Shown here piece after piece: positions 46,224-56,935 of a DNA stretch of 64,000 nucleotides. Each line of letters starts with the position of its first letter. Position 1 is the first letter of the stretch. A program made the position numbers and the translations under genes. The stretch is from Colocasia esculenta (Eukaryota > Streptophyta > Magnoliopsida > Alismatales > Araceae), in the NCBI GenBank assembly GCA_014218235.1, contig CM024766.1:71289207-71353206 (forward strand), in the 5' to 3' direction. Under the pieces are notes generated by a model, which saw only the letters and a program-made list of their open reading frames with translations, ran no database searches and was not told the origin of the DNA.

Positions 46224-46500
46224 CCGGCAGCATGTCAGCATAGGAAAGGATCCTCACTGAACAAATCGATAGTATTTTGGCATGGGAAAGGATTCTCACT
46301 AAACTGACCAGGCAGCATTCGGGCATAGAGAGGAATTCTGAGAAATCAAATCAGCAACATCCCGGCATAGAGAGGTATTTCGAGAAACCGACCCGACAGC
46401 ATTCCGGTATAGAGAAGGATTTCGAGGAATCAAATTGGCAGCATTTCGGGATGGGAAGGATCTTGAGTGAACCATCTGGCAGAGCTCCGGGATAGAGTGA
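46224..46500. repeat. 42-bp tandem repeat in LTR G
   Basis: About 6.5 diverged units of roughly 42 bp, each with a GGCAGCATTCCGGGATAGAG-like core. Weaker copies extend left to about 46090 and right to about 46650. The period of 14 codons makes the minus strand read a repeated peptide, which I regard as incidental. Confidence 0.75.
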
Positions 46501-47936
46501 AGGTCCATACTAAATTCCACCAAAGTTCCAAGTTAGTATGGAGACTGACATGACAATTCGGTAGGGTTCTGGGATGATACGAAGATTGGAACGACAAACC
46601 GTCAGAACTCCGGGATGGCATGAATTAGATGCAGACGAACAAATTGATAGCATCTCCCCAGGATAATGGACCAACAGAAACCTAACTACAAGCTGAACAC
46701 TCTTGGACAGGCACTCTATCTCCTCTCTCTTTACTCTCTCTTAGAGGTCTAGTATAACCTCCCATCTTCACTTGGATGGATGGAATGGGAGGAGGAGGGG
46801 GATATTTATAGGGGAGAGGAGAGAGAGAGAGGCACCCCTAGGAGTGGCTATGAGGGGTGACAAGTGTCCCCCAGGGGTGGCAACATCTTGACCACTCATA
46901 CCCTTGGTGACCCTAATGTGGGACAAGTGTCCCTTTCCAGGGTCTTCCACGGGCTTCCAACATCTTCTTGGATATTCCTTCATGATTTCACTTAACCGCT
47001 CATGTATTTTATCAATTATATTTTAACCCTCAAGTTTTGGAAATTGGAGATATATCTATTTCTAACCCCTCGATCAACCGTTCAGGCCCTAAATGACCTC
47101 CGATTGAGAATCTGATTGTCTCTGGGGGGGGTCTATAGAAACTTCACTAGGGTCCCCATAAAAATTAACAATCACATGAAAACCCCATATTTTTATAATT
47201 TTAGATATGCCCTTCCTATTTGTATTTATACTTTTTTCTCTTATTTAATTTTGGGCTCGGTGTGAATAGAGGTATATCCACATCCTTATCCTCTTTCTTT
47301 ACCAATATACTTACATTTAGTAATACCTTACTCTTACCATTTAACTTTAGTAGTATCCTTTAACAATATCATTATTATTTATCATTAGTAATATTCTTTA
47401 CCAATAACAGTATTCTTTAGCATATTTTTAGTCAGGGCTTAGACAAATCTAGATTTGCTTAATCTCTCCATCTGCCCACATACTGCATTACGTTTTCTCG
47501 ACCCTTTCTTACTTATTTGTCATTTTATACCTTGGGGTATTACAGAGCCTTAGGATTGGAAGAAGGTTGCTTGATGAATAAGAATCAGGCACAGCTGCAG
47601 CAGCACCCCTTCCTTGATATCTTGATGAAGAGTTCTTTTCTCCCTTGAAAAATGGCAGCCTAGCGGCCCTTCTGAGTGAACTCTCCCCCCCCCCCCCTCT
47701 CCAGGTGCGGATTGGGGGGGTATATAAAGAGTCCATGGGTGGCAACTCTCGTTCCCATGAAGAGACACAGATTGTCAAGGTGGCTGTAATCACGGGGTTG
47801 TGTGCCCCTCGAAACACATGACAAGATGTCACAGCATGATATAAGGAATGTGATCGCCACCTAACATGTTGCCCTAAGATATAAACGAAGTTTAGAGGCT
47901 AACGTGCTAGGAAAAGGAAGTGAGAAGGGCCACTTA

Positions 47937-48113
47937 CTGGTGACGCGACGGGTATACGAAGCTTGTCGCGGCTCCCCGACCGGTTGCGTTCTTGATGTCG
48001 CGATGGGGGACCCTGATGCCTTCTCAGCAGTGTGGGAGATGGATGGGGAGACCTCCTTCTTATCCTCCGGCTGGCCAGAGGATGAGAGTCCCTCGTCTGC
48101 TCTTGTTGTAGAA
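47937..48113 (-). other. Exon-like segment in the K LTR
   Basis: On the minus strand TTGTTTTGGCAG precedes a 177-base open stretch (GSTTRADEGLSSSGQPEDKK...) and ends at CACCA|GTAAGTGG. Good splice sites flank a polar, Ser/Thr-rich peptide with no recognised domain. It may be part of a leader exon rather than a gene. Confidence 0.25.
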
Positions 48114-48589
48114 CCTGCCAAAACAACGAAACAATAAAAAAAAACATGTAGACCATATTTAAGTGAAGTATCTACTCAAAATGAAAAGAAAGAAAGGAAG
48201 CATGGAGGGAATGAACCTGGGGGTATTTTGGAAACCCCTTGGGTTGTAAAAAATGTAGGAATGGAGATATGCTACTATTAAAAAGAAAATAACAACACGC
48301 TTGAAAGAGAAATGAGAAAGAAAGAGGGAAGAAAGGCCCCAAACGGGGTGACTCCCTGGCTGAAGAAGATGCTCCTGAAGTCGTGCAGTAGCCTCTGATG
48401 GTCGTGGACATCACCCTCCTAGCTACCAAACTCCATGGATGAAAGAAATGAGGTGACCTAGTGAAGTGAATAAGAGGAAAATGGGAGAAGATGGGAGGGC
48501 TACGAGCTAAGGGGAAGCTCTAGTGAGATTTTGGCAACACTTCGTGGTAGCTTTGGGTCCTTACCTCGTTCAAAAGGAGAGGGGTCACT

Positions 48590-48598
48590 TATATAGAG
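48590..48598 (-). promoter_or_regulatory. TATA box in the K LTR
   Basis: The plus strand ACTTATATAG reads CTATATAAGT on the minus strand, about 610 bp from the LTR start at 49206, a reasonable U3 length. Confidence 0.5.
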
Positions 48599-48810
48599 AG
48601 GAGAGAGAGTATCTCATCTTTAAGTGATAATGGCCCATGAAAATGGTGAAAAAGGCAAGTAAATCAAATGGGAAGAGTCCTAGGATGGTTCCAAGGTGAG
48701 ATGGAACCTCAAACCGCGGTTAGGGTCATTCCAAGGTTGTTGGAGATAAAGATAGACCCCAAGGAAGATAGAGGAGGTGGTTGTGGAGCCAGCGCATGCA
48801 GAATGATGTT

Positions 48811-48863
48811 GCGACAGATTGTAGGGACATGACATGGCTTTTCGCGACGGACAAGGTGGTCGC
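48811..48863. promoter_or_regulatory. N10 dyads in the K LTR
   Basis: GCGAC-N10-GACAT at 48811-48830 and GCGAC-N10-GTCGC at 48844-48863, upstream (on minus) of the TATA box. Further TCGCGAC motifs occur at 47940-48010 without the same spacing. Confidence 0.4.
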
Positions 48864-49220
48864 GACCATGAAGGCACATGTATGGGTTGTTGCAACGGCC
48901 AAGATAGATATGACCATGATGCTACCGCAAGGCCACGACTGGACACGTTAAGGATAATCGATCATATATGGATTATAATTGATCAATGAACATGAATACG
49001 ACCCCCAAGGTAGTCGCGTTAAGGTCTGGAGGCTGAAACCCTAGGACAAGGACTCTGAAGCGATGATTGGATGAGATAAGCTGAGAATTGGGCCTAATGG
49101 AATCAAAATGAGGCTAATCAATGGGCTCAAGATGAGTGACCAACTTGGGGCTCATTAAGAAAACAAGAAATATGGTCGACTTATGGGCCAGAATTGGGTG
49201 TCTACAGATTGCCCCTCCTT

Positions 49221-50480
49221 GGCTTTCACTTTGTAAAGGAGCGATGCGGAAGTGTAGCGGTGATGTCATGAAATGACGATGAAGCGGAAGTGACATGGAG
49301 TGGACTGAAAAGACAGGAGCCAAGGTAAAGAGACACCCGATCTAACCAACAAGCAACATGAATCTTCTTGAAAGCCCTGGGTTAGCTGCTCGAGCAGAAT
49401 GCAAGGAAGACCCAAGTCTGGACGAGAGGAGAAGAAAAGGACGATCAACCCCTCGATTGAGAGGTATCCTGGCCGATTGGCCTGTAGGTTTCATTTTGGA
49501 GGGACATGTGCGTGCCAGACAGGTAACTTTGACTCAAAACCTGGGAGCAGTTCGCAACCAAAATAGATCAGAAGGAATTTGGATGAAATTTGGATAGAGA
49601 ATCCGGACAAGGAAATACTTGACAAACTAGCGAGAGCAACTCGCTCAGTGGCAAACTTTTTGATTCGGAGTGGACTGAGATTTCTTGTTCTAAATATGAA
49701 GAACAATTGGACATTCATCAAGAGCTCATTATTAACCATGGATGAGTCGTGATAGCTCAAAGACCGATATGATGGATGTTGGGTTAAAAGAAAAGGAAAT
49801 CATCAAATCAAATGCAAAGAAAAGAGAAAATAGAAAGTAGATCAAGGATAATGCTAAACCAGACAAGAATGGGTCGAGAGTCTTCCTACAACCACTGTGT
49901 AAGAAATAGTCCATCATCCTCAAACTTATCCAACTTAATGGCCTATCTAGCGATTAACAATGTGCACCTAGATCTCACTATTTTTTATAAGAGGAACTCA
50001 GATCCAGAGCACATTGAGAACCAGTCGGTCCCTAAATGATATAATAAGTAAGCTAACATATAGTATGTAGGAGATAAGGAAAGAAATACCCGCACTTACC
50101 TGTGGAAAGCAGATCTTGCCAATTTTTTTATTTTTTTATTTTTTTGTTTGATTTTCTTGATTTTTTGTGATTTTTTTTAATAAATAGACAAACAACAATT
50201 GATTGAAAGTAAGGGAAATATGTACAAAACACAACATCAGCACAAGCAAATCATAGATAGACATAAGAAAACACAATATGTACTAACACGATGCCTCTGG
50301 GGGTCGCGACCTTATCGCGTCGGATCGAGGTGTCGCGACAATGTTCTATGCGCTTGACCCTGAAACCGAGCTCTATCCCTATCTTAGGACCTATCCTATC
50401 ACTAATGGGACTCCTAAGCACAATCCTAATACTACTCTAACCCCTAGGTATGAATTGGAGTGGGATTAACCCCTCCCAGA
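49221..50480. other. Untranslated sequence between K's LTR and the first antisense gene
   Basis: Mostly AT-rich, with no convincing gene. There is a T-rich run (50118-50180). At 50315-50340 GCGTC-N10-GTCGC with an adjoining GGTCGCGACC lies about 150 bp upstream of the TATA box of the next gene. Confidence 0.45.
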
Positions 50481-50484
50481 GCTC

Positions 50485-50492
50485 TATAAATA
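50485..50492 (+). promoter_or_regulatory. TATA box of the first mobile-domain-like gene
   Basis: CTATAAATAG, 80 bp before the ATG at 50565, followed by a CT-rich leader (50520-50560) as is typical of plant genes. Confidence 0.7.
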
Positions 50493-50564
50493 GGGGTGCA
50501 AGGCTCAAATTCATAGCCCACCTTCTCTCTCTTCTTCTCTCTTGGTTTTCTTTCTCTCCAAGCC

Positions 50565-51825
50565 ATGAAGAGATCTTCTAACTTCCTCCAAGCCAACCCC
50601 TCCCCCTATGCTGGTCCAAAGGCTGCTAGAAAGGTTTATGGGGAGCTGCAGCACCTTACTTCTGTGCCAAGACATGTGAGCTTCAAGCAAGATGTTCAAG
50701 TAAGTTTTTCTAGCTCATCTTCTAGTTCTTCTCTCTCCATCTTCTTCTTCTTCTTCTTCTTCTTTTTCTTCTTAGATCTTTTCGGCTGGATGTTGTTACT
50801 CTAAAATCCCTTGGTTAGAGCCCATGATAAAGGCCCTCCCAATAGCATCCATCAATCTCTTGCGGGAGTGGAAGCTAACGATGGTGTTGGTGCTGGCCAG
50901 AAATTATCACAAGATCGTGCATATCTGGGATAGTCTTACAGCACTAGTGAAGTTATGGCATCCCCAGATGCACATGTTCATCTTCCCCACCTTCGAGGCC
51001 ACCATATTGCTGGAGGAGCTAGAGTTCATGTTAGGGCTCCCCAAGGATAAGAAGGGATCGGAGTACCTCATCACTCACACTGTAGTTCCCATCGACTCTT
51101 GGGCTATTTTGAGGGAAATTACAACTAAGACCTGGGATCTGAAAACCATGACAAGCCCAAGCTACCTCCACTTGATCCCCCTCTCCTAGTGGATCGTCTC
51201 TTAGTGTAAGAAGAAGAGTGGGAACTACCTCGCCATCACAAAAGCTGCCGCCATCTGCATATGCGGCGTCATCCTCTTCCTCACGCAAGACCATCTTCTA
51301 TCTGCAGCCAACCTGAGCATCATAAGCAATGTGTGGGAAGGTATACCTATCTCCCAAGCCGTTTTAGGCTATCTATATGTCGAACTTTCCTCTGCAACCA
51401 TTGGAGGACCCCTATATGGTTCTGTGATTGCCCTAGAATGCTGGATGAGCATGCAGATCTGCTACAAGGCGACGGATGACACCTCTGTCAAGTGCATGAG
51501 CATGACCCATCATCCTCTCTCCTTTTTCGGTGCTCCACTACACATGACCACCCAAGTGTGGTGCAAGACCACGGCGGTCAAGGGATTGAAAGACTGGAGG
51601 CTATACTTGAACACGTTGCAGGTGGAGCAACTTGAAATCCTTCCTCCATAACAAGATCATCTGGCTACCTCAACACATCGGCTTAGACCGGCACTTGATA
51701 GGGGACGAAGCACTAGTCCTCTACAACCCACACCGGTGCCATCTTCAGATCAGCATGCCACACACGGTAGTACTAGCTCTCTCCCACTACCCGCCTATTC
51801 AAGTGAGGAAAATAGGCAAGGCATA
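50565..51825 (+). pseudogene. Plant-mobile-domain / DUF7745-like gene remnant
   Basis: Exon 1 is 50565-50699 (45 codons, MKRSSNFLQANPSPYAGPK...), intron 50700-50820 (GTAAGT ... TTAGAG), exon 2 from 50821. Exon 2 has LVKLWHPQMHMFIFP, LEELEFMLGLP and, after two TAG stops (51187, 51202), GVILFLTQDHLLSAANLS, GPLYGSVIALECWM and FGAPLHMTTQVW. Near 51625 the frame shifts by one into WLPQHIGLDRHLIGDEAL. The order of a 'fixed capacity' segment, a GLP motif and a later GVILF helix resembles mobile-domain/DUF7745 proteins, often carried by plant elements. Its tail would continue after solo LTR H at 54959. Function is unknown and the family call is tentative. Confidence 0.5.
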
Positions 51826-51857
51826 GGACAAGCAGGATGTGACAAGCACACTGATAC

Positions 51858-54800
51858 TGTAACGGCCCTAGATATTTATGCCCAATAAGGCTCCATATCC
51901 AAGTCTGCCTCCCACGATCGGACCGAAGTCTCGCAAGTGATAACGCACATAAGTGTCCAGTAGGAATATAAAAGACAACAACAACAGTATAAGACACAAG
52001 AAAGTACATGTGCTCATACCTATATACAACAATGTACAACTGTCCCAATACATTATTACATGTTCAATAAATGAGTACAACTACCTGGGGCATACCCTGA
52101 GGGAGCAAAGCTCATACACAGACACAACTAACTCTACTGCTAGTGGTACAAGTCTGCCACAGCGCCACTGCAAGCCTCACACATGGCTATCACCTGAAAA
52201 GACTGTAAGGGAGTGAGCCTCAACATGTCACTGGCTCAGTAGGGACCTCCCAAAAACAACACCCGAAAACTAAAGAAACCTCAACCCCAAAGGGTCTCAC
52301 TGGCAACACCGATATCTAAACCATGCCATGTTCACCACAATCATTATTAACAATAGCTAAAACATAAACTTATCAGCTAGCATAAATCTCGAAAGATAAG
52401 AGGGACAACAGGACTAGCACAACACCACTAGTCCGCCCAACAACTGCAATGCCTAGGCCACATGCCTCACAGGCAAACCACTACAACAACTGGTTGCCTA
52501 AGCTACAAGCCCCACAGGCAAACCGCTGCCTAGGCTACAAGCTTCACAGGCAACCTTACCCACGTAGGGTAATAGGACTGGCATTAGGAAGCCAATCCAC
52601 CATATACTAAAACCATAATCGAAAGCTTACCCTAAATAGGGTAACACACAACGCGTGGAAGGTCATACCACAAGACCTCCACAAAACACATCCACCTCAA
52701 CACCTGCAGAGCTTGGTACACACGTACCACAATACAAAGTTACCCATGAAGGGTACAGGTACCTACTACCACGAGGTATGACAATGGAACCACAACCAGA
52801 ACTGTGCCACCACCAGAGCACACCATAATGGGTAAAACCTTAACTAGAACCTAGCAAGTCACACACACAAGCCACAACCAGTGGCAAAGCGCGAGTTGGT
52901 AAGGAGCGACGCCACCACACTGGAATGGACTACTAGTTCATGATGCCAATATCCAACCCGGACAACACAGCACAAGAACCACCTCTCAGTCTCGCAGTCA
53001 CAGACGAAAGGTCCAACTGCCTCTCCACACCACAAGCCAAAGAATAGTGGAGACCAACCAACACCACACCTGCAAACCACACAGCTGTAGGCCCAAGCCT
53101 GGCACCTTCAGGGACTCCAGCCCGAGCTGCCTAAAGTGAGGCACTAGAAACACAGGACTAGCTAGGGACCAGTGACATCTACTGGTGTCCGTCCCCCAAC
53201 CACGAGCGCGCTACAAGTGACTCCACACCCACAAACACAAGTCACTGCCCCCAGTCGTCTTTCCCTCAGCCGGACGTACAACTCAAACATAGGAGTGAGG
53301 GTGTCCAGGAAGACGACTCAGACCTTTGTGGTACACACCGTACCAGGACACGCCCCGAGCACAACACACGTGCTTGGCTCACCAAGGAACCTGGGGTACC
53401 CGACTGAAGAGGTATTTCAGAATAGGCACCAGACCACCAGACTCAGCAACACACAAACCACGACATACATACCTATACAACCTTTATTTGTAAACCACGA
53501 TATACAAGTATCAGGATTAGCTCGTCACCGGTCACCATGTGACCCTCAAGCCATCCTACACTGATACATACATAAACCACAGTATCATACATTAACCTTG
53601 CCTATCATTGGTCGTCTCACGACCTCTACGGAAATACCAAACCACAATAACACTTTAACCGCTTAACTGATCACAATAACATATTTAACATGAATCACAC
53701 GATTCACTAACTAATCCCACAACAACTCTTAACCCTACACATGCTTTACTAACATTAACCACCTTAGGTAATCTTTAAAAGGCAGCAAAATACTAGGGCT
53801 AGGTCCACACCGGACCCTCACTGCCCTAGCACACAACTCACTCCTCGGAGGCTAAAACACGATGGACACAGGCGTTGCCTTTCAAATCGCGACGACCTGT
53901 CCAGACGCAATTCAAAACACTAACGTGACAGGGCCCAGTGTTGCAAAAGAATCGCGACGGCTCGATATGTCGCCTTTAAGCCAAACCTGTTAGTCGGAGT
54001 TCGAATCACGACGACGCGATGCGTCACGATATCGCAAGTTGGTTAACATACTCATGAACGCAACGTACCAAAGCGACGTGTTCATGACCACCAATAACCA
54101 TTAAACAATAACAGTGTAAATGCGACAACCCTCATGGTCGCGTTTACACCAATCGAAACTGCTTACCAATCGGAAATAGAAACGCGACGTCTCACTGTGT
54201 CGCGTTCATACCATGAACACGACGGTTAAGCCCGTCGCATTTCAAACACGACTATGGAGTCAGCTGCACGGCTAAACCCCACCTTCTCCACAGAAGAACC
54301 AACATACAAACGATACAAATAACAGACTAAAGCATTAAACATGATATTCTCAATATGGCAAACCACCCACACATGCCTCCACCCCTTTTAAACCATTCAA
54401 CACAAAGCAAACAAGAAGGAAGTCTCCCTAGAAACTAAACGAGTCCGAAGAACATGAAGAACTCCTCGCCGCTGACGTGTCCATGCTCCAGATGCCATCC
54501 TCGCGTGAAACCCGTGCCGCACGAGCCGCCAGAAGTCGGAAACCACTTAGGAGCCCACAGCAGCTCCCCCCTTCGCCTGAACAGAGCTCCTCTGCTCTGT
54601 CTGGGCAAAACATAGCAATTAAACCTCGGTTCAAAATTATGACGTAGTCAGACGTCGCATTTAACTCTTAAACGCGACGACCCTAACCGTCGCCAATCGA
54701 TACCCAACATGTCGCTAAATAGAAAGGCGGTTCTATGAATCGCAACGTAGTAAACCATCGCGTTTCAAATCGTGACGACTTGCTCCATCGCGTTCACAAC

Positions 54801-54953
54801 CAGTGAACCAACGGGCTATTTGGGGTAGAACTTCCGGCCCACAATGCCCACACAACGCACAGAAACCACGTCTAAGGCCCAATGACCACCTCTTGGTCAT
54901 GAGCACCACTCCAAAACTAATAAACACGGATCTGAAAAGATCATGTCATCACA
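51858..54953 (-). mobile_element. Solo LTR H (3.1 kb)
   Basis: TGTAACGGCCC at 51858 and GTCATCACA at 54953, with the perfect duplication GATAC (51853-51857 and 54954-54958). It has no interior. Orientation minus is inferred from the shared module: minus strand CTACTGAGCCAG...GGCTCACTCC...CTTTTCAG|GTGATAG with the acceptor at 52194. The plus strand is T-poor like J. It splits the mobile-domain-like gene. Confidence 0.87.
53889..54791. promoter_or_regulatory. Array of eleven N10 dyads in LTR H
   Basis: Half-site pairs with a 10-base spacer begin at 53889, 53954, 54008, 54060, 54122, 54184, 54219, 54639, 54674, 54742 and 54772. Typical pairs are GCGAC-N10-GTCGC; others carry single CG-to-TG or CG-to-CA changes (ACGAC, GTGAC, ATCGC). 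Flanks are often AA before and TT after, giving AACGCGAC-N10-GTCGCGTT. Spacers share no sequence. Confidence 0.6.
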
Positions 54954-54958
54954 GATAC

Positions 54959-55519
54959 ACTGGGAGGTGTGCGCTATCGGCCTCATCTCAGTGGAAGTGA
55001 CGGAAGATGATGATGTCTACCAGGAATACCTACAGGAGCTGAGGAAGATCCGACCATGAGGAGACCGCACCGTGGAGGAAGCTATACAAGGTGGAGGACA
55101 GGCTTGAGTTTGATTGGAACTGTATGAGGTGGTAGATAGGATATGAAAAGATGATTTGATTGATCATTGACATGATTGGAGTTTGTATTTGAGGATTTAG
55201 ATCAATAAAATTGAACTTTTATTTACTGTTGTGTGCATCAGATGATGTCACGATGGCCACAGACAATGCCTTTATGTCGCGATGCCTACAGAGGGCGGAA
55301 CCATGTAGCGACCAAGTAGGGTGTCGCAACATTAACGCGTCATCTATTGTGGTCGTGACACCACCCAAGAGTTCAAAAATGCAGTGGCCCCCTCTTTTCC
55401 TTTTTCTGTGCTCAAACTCACCTTAGCCCCAGTGATTTTGAGCTCAAGTGTTCAACCCCTTTCTCTAGCTATTCCCTCTCTCTCACTATCTTGCACTCTC
55501 CCTCTCTTTCCCGGCATCG
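54959..55519 (+). other. Tail of the first gene and upstream region of the second
   Basis: 54959-55070 may be the end of the disrupted gene (open in the frame of VEVTEDDDVYQEYLQEL). An AATAAA at about 55204 could be its polyadenylation signal. A dyad GCGAC-N10-GTCGC is at 55308-55327, about 200 bp before the next ATG, among other TCGCGA motifs (55240-55350). A CT-rich leader precedes the ATG. Confidence 0.4.
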
Positions 55520-56889
55520 ATGGAAGGTGGTGGTGGCTCTCCCGACAGTGAGAGGGGGAAACGGCCAGCACCGCGGTAGCTTCGGTGGCGTGAGGAGGTA
55601 GCTCTGACGGCTTAGGAGGTGCTGGAGGTGGAGATGGCAGAGAAAGAAGCTCCAGCCATGGACGTGGAGGTGACGGCGGCGACCCGGAAGGACGCCATGA
55701 AAAAGGTAGGTCCTCATCACTCTAAACCCCTCAATTCATGTGTGTGGATGGTGAAGAAGCCCCACAGAGGGCGGATGTAGGGCTAGATGCCCAGGAGAAG
55801 CGCTGCTAGAGAAGGGAGGCTCCAGTCGGCCAACAGATTGAGAATGCGACGGACCGCCCTGTCCCGACAAAGATTGTCATGATGGAGTCAGGTGTCGTGA
55901 CAATGTTGCGTCAGCCAATGGCCATCGCGACATGGTCATGGACTCCCTGGGCATTGCGACAAGGTTGCGATGCATCAGGGGGGTCACGAAAAGGTTGCGA
56001 CCCATTGGGTCAACACGACCTCAGCCGAGGGCTATTAAATTGCATGATTTCACTGACTAGTTACTTCTTCTTGTGCTTGCAGGGTGAGATGAGGGCCAAG
56101 GTCTCCTGGCTGCTCATGATAGCGGTGTATCTGGCGCTCCCGATGTTTTAGAGGGAGAGGATTGAGGAGATGGGGTTTGGGGAGGTTCTCTGGATGGAGA
56201 GGATGACGGCGGATGCTCCTCTAACCCAGGCACTGAGGAGTAGGTGGGACACAGAGGCGACCGCCTTCGTTTTCCCATGGGGTCACATGATCCCCGACCT
56301 AGAGGACGTGAGCAAGATTATCGGGTTGAGGGTGTATGGCTGCCTAGTGAGTGGGTTCACATACTCGTGCTACAGAGAGATAGCCCAGAGGCTCCTAGGA
56401 TTGACAATCGAATGTAGGTTTTTCTTAGTTCATAGGGTAGATCTGTAGGAGAGCCTAGGACTGAGGCAGACCGGGCGTGAGGTTGGTGAGACCGTAGATG
56501 AGCAGCTAGATAGGCTAGTTAGAGGGTGCAGGGAGACCCTAGCCAGTGAGCCTGGGGCTCAAGCAGATTTGGACATGCGTCACTTCCTCACCTTCTTCCT
56601 TGGTAGACTATTGTTTTACACGAGGGGAGACGCGGTCCACTACCGTTTTCTACCACTCCTAGAGGACCTAGACAGGGTAGGAGATTACGCCTGGGGTGCT
56701 GCCCTTCTGGCGCACTAGTTTGACAATCTAGAGGCCTCTGACCGGCAGACGGTGATCAGCGGGTTCTTCCCCTTCCTTCAGATACTTCACTTTCTTTCCC
56801 CTTCCATTCATGAATTTCAATTATTTGCATATATGATCTGATCGTGTGCTTCTCCTATAGGTCTGGACCTACCTTCACCTCCCAGGCCT

Positions 56890-56935
<46 letters not shown>

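Larger units (their letters stand above)
31902..47544 (-). mobile_element. Solo LTR G (about 3.1 kb of its own, nested)
   Basis: The ends are TGTCACGTCCCG (31902) and GGGGTATTACA (47544); the perfect duplication is GAGCC (31897-31901 and 47545-47549). The minus strand begins TGTAATACCCCAAGG, a common Gypsy LTR start. Its own parts are 31902-32463, 43919-44980 and 46026-47544. An acceptor-like module (CTACTGAGCAC...GCTCATAAT...TTTTTTAG) lies near 32048-32095 on the minus strand. Confidence 0.85.

Noticed and set aside
46224..46500. CRISPR-like array
   Set aside because: Units are diverged contiguous tandem repeats without unique spacers, inside a plant LTR.
47685..47697. C13 homopolymer as a functional site
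   Set aside because: Simple run, length unreliable given the homopolymer problems elsewhere in the window.
50698..50804. Continuation of the 50565 frame into a Ser/Phe run
   Set aside because: This is a CT-rich intron read through; GTAAGT at 50700 marks the exon end.
53889..54791. Auxin-response-factor sites (TGTCNN everted repeats)
   Set aside because: The half-site GTCGC differs from the favoured TGTCGG/TGTCTC and the preferred ARF spacing is shorter (about 7-8); not supported, though ARF binding could be tested.
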